From: Panagrolaimus kolymaensis
Lineage: Eukaryota > Nematoda > Chromadorea > Rhabditida > Panagrolaimidae
DNA: 64,000 bases
NCBI GenBank assembly: GCA_028622995.1
Contig: JAJQJQ010000090.1
Location: forward strand, 62,001 to 126,000
Direction: 5' to 3'
Made by a program: the position numbers and the translations under genes. Of this stretch, positions 59,200 to 64,000 are shown piece by piece; the stretch's first letter is position 1; every line of letters begins with the position of its first letter. The notes under the pieces are model-generated. The model had not been told where the DNA came from. It did not search any database and saw only the letters and a program-made list of their open reading frames with translations.

Positions 59200-59987
59200 G
59201 TTTGAGTTTTACTTTTTTGGCAACATCAATAAAAAATTATTATAGATGAATATAAAAAGTTTATGTTTTTACAAAAATAAGTTATTAGCAGCCGACAACA
59301 AACAGGTGATATTCTTTAATTGCGCTTTTTTCGAGTTAGCAATTTCATTTGCCAAGTTTAAAAAAATATAAAAAGCACACTGCATAGAAAAATAGAAAAA
59401 GTTCTCTTATTTTTGGTTAGTTAAAATTTATTTTGTTTATTTCGTAGTCCTATGTTTTTGCACCATTGCTACTTCAACTGCAGTTCAGCTGTTACATATT
59501 ATTAGTTTGAGGTAAATCTCAAAGAAAAAGAAGAAAAAACTATGGTGAAAGTGAAAATAAAAAGAGCTAATTTTATAACCCAAAAGAAATAAGTTCCTGA
59601 GAAAACTTTATCTTGTTCACAACAAATTTGGATGTGAAAACATTCAGATTTTTAAGGACTATATAAGCAGACAAATAAAATTAGACTCGAAGTAAAAGAA
59701 TGAAATGAACATAAGTTTTTTACAAATGCATTGATACTTTCTGTAAATTTAGCTGCTTTGAAGGTCATCAAATCAACAGTAAAAAAAGCTAACACTCACT
59801 TTTTCTCCTTCGTTTATTTTTTTTCGCGTTGAAACATTTTTTCTTGCAAGCATTTTTGCAAATCAACCATTTTCAAAAAAATTTGCATTGCTTCTTTTTT
59901 ATTTTCATCAACGCATCGCTAAAAATAAATAAAAGTCAAGCTCATCCATTTTTTCTCTCTCATTTTCTGTTCAATCAAAAATTCAAG
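59200..59987. other. Intergenic region between divergent genes
   Basis: About 790 bp upstream of both the chemoreceptor and the secreted protein at 59988. It must include both promoters. I see no gene and no distinctive motif. Confidence 0.5.
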
Positions 59988-61046
59988 ATGCATGCTCGCT
60001 GGTGGTTGCTCGTTTTTGCTCTCAGTTGTGTTTCAATCAAAGTTGCTGAATGTGAATCAGAAGATACGGTAATTCCTCCGTTGCGATGGTTTATTGCTAC
60101 AACAACCTTTGATTATTTGAAAACTAATGAAGAAGGTGTCGATGAAATCACTCAACATAATGATCATATCTTAATGGTTTCTCTTGATGGTAACATTATT
60201 GGTCCTGGTCAAGTTCAATGTCGTCATATCAATCCTCCAAATGAACAAATGTAAGTTTTTCTTTAGTTTTGTGTTAGCTATTCATATCAAAATACATTTT
60301 CAGCGTCAATATCGCGTCAACAACTGAATATTCGCCTGTTCCAAGTGGTAAAAAAATTGACTATGAAAAGAAGTTCACCTATCCAAAGCAATGTTATCAA
60401 GACACTTATGGTTGTATTACACTTGTTCATAATTTTTGTGTCATTCCTGTATGTTTTAATATATTCTATTCAGCTGTTTGATATTTGTGAAGTAATTATT
60501 ATTTATAGCATCCTGATATTCATACAGATCATTTTCAAACACACACAAGTACTGTTCTCAAAAAGCATTCTGTAAAACCAACTGTTGGTGAAAAATTGAT
60601 TGCTGTTGTTCTTAAAGGAGTTGATCCATCTACCGGTAAAATCACCATGTTTGCACTGAATCTTGAAGTCGTCAACTTTGAAGAATGTAAAAATCTCTTT
60701 GATCCTGATAATGTCTATGGCGTTGATCCAGAAGAGCAACTTTGTACTGAACGCATTTTCATTGGGCTTGATGTTAATGATCCAATTGCACTTCCTTCTG
60801 GTTTACTCTTTCGTAAAGATGGTGAAAACTATGAATTGGTTGGAATTGAAAGTAAGGCTAAAGAAGGATTTTGTAAGTTTACTTTTTCTTTCTTAGGTCC
60901 AAGAATTTGTTCAGCCCAATAACAGCTCATTGTTGCTTCGTGTGGCAGTTAACTGTATTTATGATCATCACTAATGTTACTTATTTTCAGCTCTTTCTAC
61001 TTGGGCTCCATACCAATGCCGTCATGAAAATGTTCCATGCCAATAA
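59988..61046 (+). CDS. Secreted protein, possible catalytically dead S1 homologue, four exons
   Basis: Exons are 59988-60250, 60304-60448, 60509-60872 and 60991-61046, giving about 275 aa. The start MHARWWLLVFALSCVSIKVAECES is a clear signal peptide. There are eight or more cysteines in the mature part, including a CYQDTYGC cluster, and the protein ends YQCRHENVPCQ. The layout loosely follows the trypsin fold: LVHNFCVIPHPDIHTDH where an S1 protein has its strand before the Asp loop, and YELVGIESKAKEGF then STWAPYQ where S1 proteins have vGi.S and y..v..y. None of the three catalytic motifs is present; the GDSGGP position seems to read NDPIALPSG. I therefore suggest an inactive S1 relative, with modest confidence. 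It lies near protease B, and its leader begins similarly (W-W-L-L). Poly(A) signal AATAAA lies near the stop. Confidence 0.65.
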
Positions 61047-61546
61047 AAAATAAATCTTCCTTTGTAAATTGGAATGTCGTTTCTGTCTGTATGTTTGTAT
61101 GTTTGTATGTCGGTTCTGCTTTTGTTTTGTTTTGTCCCGATAGCCTAGATCAGTTTTTTACGCTGATTCCGAATATGTTGGTCTTACGTTTCGGACTCTC
61201 GAATATGTCCATGTTTTGGCCAGTTTAAATTTGCATTTTTTGAAATTTTTCTCGACACGAAAGTTTCTCTTTTCTTTTTTTGAAAGCATTTTTAGAAGTG
61301 AAAAATTTGTTTTTTCTCTGACAAGCAGGTTCGCCTCCCTACGGGAGGCTCTCTGCTTGTTTCTTTTTCTTATTTTTATTTAAATAAAGACTATAATATT
61401 TTTTTTCTTCAAATTATTATTTGATTGAGTCTTAGTTAGCTATAAAAGCTATAAGCCTTTTCACCGCGGCAAGGTGCTCAATCATAGAAAAGGAAAGCCC
61501 CCATTTTTAAATGGCAGGAGGCATGCCACCTTGTTTTTAATTCTTA
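61047..61546. other. Region between the secreted gene and the helicase ORF, with two GC-rich structures
   Basis: No gene. It contains the two-tier hairpin at 61321-61360 and, at 61467-61535, a pair of inverted CAAGGTG/CACCTTG motifs flanking GCGG and GGCATGCC. Both are much richer in G+C than the background and could be terminal structures of the adjacent mobile element. Confidence 0.5.
61321..61360. repeat. Two-tier GC-rich hairpin
   Basis: The outer arms ACAAGCAG (61321-61328) and CTGCTTGT (61353-61360) pair perfectly. The inner arms GCCTCCC (61333-61339) and GGGAGGC (61343-61349) pair around a 3-base loop, with small internal bulges of 4 and 3 bases. It could be a mobile-element end or an RNA structure. 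The expected CTRR of a Helitron end does not follow it on either strand. Confidence 0.55.
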
Positions 61547-63931
61547 TTACATTAAAACTTCATAAAAAACTGGATTAAGGGTTTTGTTATCTTCTTTATC
61601 ACCGATTGAAACTTTTAAAGATTCCCAATTTTTTACTCGAGACATTGCAACATAAACTTGTCCATGTGTAAACACATCTTTCGACAGATCAATACCAACA
61701 CTTTTAAATGTTTGTCCTTGGGCTTTATTAATTGTCATTGCAAATGCTAATCTTATTGGGAATTGTCTTCTGCTTAAAGCGAATGGATAAAGATTATCTA
61801 CAATTAGGCTTATTCTTGGAATGAAAACAATATCTCCTGCATTATCACCAGTTAAAATTTCACATTCAAGTAAACGATTGTGCATGATTATAATTCGTAG
61901 TCTTGTTCCATTGCACAAACCTTCTCGTATGCTTTGATTTCGAATAAGCATAACTATTGCATTTTGTCTAAGTCTTAAATTATGTAATGGCAATGATGCA
62001 GGATTCAAAGAATTTAAGTATTCTGTTGGAATTGTTCCACCTAATGATTCTTTTGTTTCTGTTTCTTTAACGCTGTCAATACTTGGATAAATTTTTTCTG
62101 TATGTGAGTCTAATAAATCAAAACATGTATCGTTCCATTTATCAACGTCAACATTTCGAGCCGCTAAAATTGCTTTTCGAGAATAACTATTAAAATCTTT
62201 TGATAAAATATCTTCAGCATAAATTATTTGAGCCAAGTTTTCTTTTGTTATACATCTTTGTGGTATTTCAACTTGAGATTCGTTATCATTTAAAGTTCCA
62301 TTTCCTAAATTCAACAAAAATTCTGAAAATTCAATTTCATTTGGATCAGCTCTCATATTCTGCGTGAGATGATATATTTTAAATAATTTCCACAAATGAG
62401 AAAATTTTATTGATAAATCAATGGTTTCACTTTTGGTTCCATGTTTTTTAATTGGCAATGCTTGTCTAAAATCTCCGCCCAATATGAAAAGTTTTCCACC
62501 AAAAGGTTTATCAACTTTTGTTAATTCTCTCAAAAGTCTGTCTGCTACTTCAAGAGCATATTTAGGAGCTGAAGGTGCTTCGTCCCATATGAAAATGTCC
62601 GTATTGATTAGTATTTTTCCTTCTTGAGATTTAGGGCTAACGCTTGAAGAAGAATCAAAATATAAAGGTACTGGCAATCCGAATGTTTTATGTGCTGTTT
62701 TTCCATTTGGTAATAATGTTGCTGCAATGCCAGTAAAAGCCATTAATGATAATTTTTTTCCTTTTCCTCGTGCAATATGGTATAAAGTTTTATAAGTGTA
62801 TGTTTTACCTGAACCTCCCGGGCCGTCAATGTAAAATAATTTCTGCGATTCATCATTAACTTTATCAAGCGATTCATTAATATCATTGATGATGCTTTTT
62901 TGAGCTTCATTCATTGAGTCATACATTCCTTGACCTTTTAAAGCTTCACTTTGCATGTCAAAATCTTCATCTGTAATTTCAAGGTTACTTTCATTCTTTT
63001 TGTTAGGAGTAGTATTATTTTGATTTGAGTTGGAATGTAAAACGTTATAATGATTGTAAATATCTCTTCTCCATTTATCAATGGTTGTTTTTCTAAAGAA
63101 TAAAGTTTTTCTATTTAATAATCTTTCAATTAAAATACAAATCATAGGACCGCAGTTGTAACTATCATTTTGTTTTTGATAAGTGTTTATATCTGCAATT
63201 ATTAATTCACATTCAGCTCCGCATAATAATGAACAAATTTTTAAAAGTTTTGTGCGATGAAATGTGTCAAGGTTCCAGCCTAAAGTACAATAATATGTGC
63301 ATTTTTTACTTTCTTTATCCAATATAGCAAAAGCTCAATGTAGGTTGTTAATGTTTATTGGAATGATTGCTTTAGAGAATGTTGTACTATGATAAGGAAT
63401 AGTCGCTAAACGATTACGAATTCTTCGATTGCTTGAATTCCAAGCTTGAGGATGAAAGTTATCATTCCAAACCACTGAACTAACTAAAAGCCTTTCATTT
63501 TCATGATTACGAATTGTATCTTTATAAATAGCGGCATCGATTGCTTCATCATCAATCCATTCATTGTTTTTAACTTTATTTAAACCGCTCATTGAAACAG
63601 GCATTTTAACGCTATCAACAAAGACTTCTGCAAGGCAAACTTCATCCTCATTAAGCAATACTTCATTATTGTTACTATTGTTATCTTCTTCATGTGTTTT
63701 TTTTAAAGCTTCATCTTCAATGTTACTTTTGTCTTCTTTGCTATTTGTTTTTTTATTAGGCGTCCCTTGCTGTTTCTTCTCCAGCAATACCGTCGCATCA
63801 ACTGAAGAGAGCGTCCCCCGTGTTTCAGCACTCAACTGCGGCGTCCCAACAGAAGAATGGTCGGTTTGAGGTTTCCCCCGAGAGCACGATTGCGGCGAAC
63901 CGCTTAATTTCTTTTTTTGCCGAGGCATCAA
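61547..63931 (-). pseudogene. Ulp1-like protease plus PIF1 helicase ORF of Helitron type, one in-frame TGA
   Basis: One frame of about 795 codons, broken only by TGA at 63335-63337. The N-terminal 200 residues contain NEWIDDEAIDAAIYKD and IIPININNLH. The TGA falls exactly where the conserved Trp of the Ulp1 His-Trp motif should be. Downstream comes QKQNDSYNCGP with the Gln and catalytic Cys, while the catalytic Asp position seems to be lost (TYYCTLGWN). The rest is a PIF1 helicase with every motif: GPGGSGKTY (Walker A), FIWDEAPSAPKY (Walker B), LFILGGDFRQALPI, LTQNMRADP, FAMTINKAQGQTF and HGQVYVAMSRV. PIF1 helicases of this kind are typical of Helitron rolling-circle transposons. The HUH Rep domain is not seen and would be beyond the right edge. 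The N-terminal segment is unusually GC-rich. The stop suggests a decaying copy. Confidence 0.75.
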
Positions 63932-64000
63932 AGGTGAGAGCGCGAAATTAGAGTCAACTTAACAACTCGATTTCGAAAAGATAAAGTGATTAAAAGTTTT

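Noticed and set aside
61321..61360. Helitron 3' terminus for the PIF1 ORF
   Set aside because: The hairpin is strong, but no CTRR follows at the right distance on either strand, so I list it only as a hairpin.
1..64000. tRNA, rRNA or CRISPR loci
   Set aside because: I looked for T-loop-like GGTTCGA motifs with cloverleaf context and for regularly spaced direct repeats and found none that hold up.

Overview
The window looks like a piece of a nematode chromosome. The base composition is very AT-rich, most introns are about 45-60 bp and end in TTTTCAG or TTTTTAG, and the gene content fits: a Six3/6-class homeobox gene (ceh-32 type), a trehalase, Ly6-like GPI proteins, a serpentine chemoreceptor and secreted S1 proteases. 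The style resembles clade IV nematodes such as Panagrolaimidae, but no species can be fixed from the sequence alone. Exon coordinates are my own splice predictions. For each multi-exon gene I checked that the reading phase carries across every junction.

Layout. 1-2.28 kb: no gene seen. 2.28-3.67 kb (+): six-exon secreted trypsin-fold protease. 3.7-12.1 kb: gene-free, with a small GC-rich hairpin at 11.0 kb. 12.15-22.79 kb (-): ceh-32-like Six3/6 homeobox gene, with a 6 kb last intron holding dispersed GATAGTAA/TTACTATC inverted repeats. 22.8-31.3 kb: gene-free upstream region, with a decayed hAT-like MITE at 31.1 kb. 31.36-32.44 kb (-): secreted orphan protein with an in-frame TGA. 32.9-33.6 kb (+): possible small gene or relic. 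33.95-45.06 kb (-): membrane-anchored trehalase. Its 7 kb intron hosts, in opposite orientation, a 5.4 kb transposon with about 665-bp near-identical inverted termini. That transposon carries a roughly 1,180-codon RNase H-fold transposase candidate. Another trehalase intron holds a GATCC-rich patch and what looks like a Helitron 3' end. 45.8-46.3 kb: complete hAT-type MITE with a perfect 8-bp target duplication. 47.1-53.0 kb (-): two-domain rhodanese with a long secreted Q/N-rich N-terminus and no visible catalytic cysteine. 54.7-55.4 kb (+) and 55.39-55.96 kb (-): two convergent Ly6-like paralogues, stop codons 5 bp apart. 56.55-57.9 kb (-): paralogue of the first protease, with a broken splice acceptor. 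58.2-59.2 kb (-): seven-transmembrane chemoreceptor. 59.99-61.05 kb (+): secreted protein that may be an inactive S1 homologue. 61.5-63.9 kb (-): Ulp1-like plus PIF1-helicase ORF of Helitron type, with one in-frame stop.

Working picture: the host genes are mostly unrelated, but many encode secreted or GPI-anchored products (trehalase, rhodanese-like, Ly6 pair, proteases), typical of nematode accessory gene neighbourhoods. The homeobox gene is the conserved developmental anchor. Mobile DNA sits mainly in introns and gene-free stretches. The most notable item is the transposon in the trehalase intron: its transposase has a candidate DDD triad and a multi-zinc-finger architecture that I cannot assign to a named superfamily.
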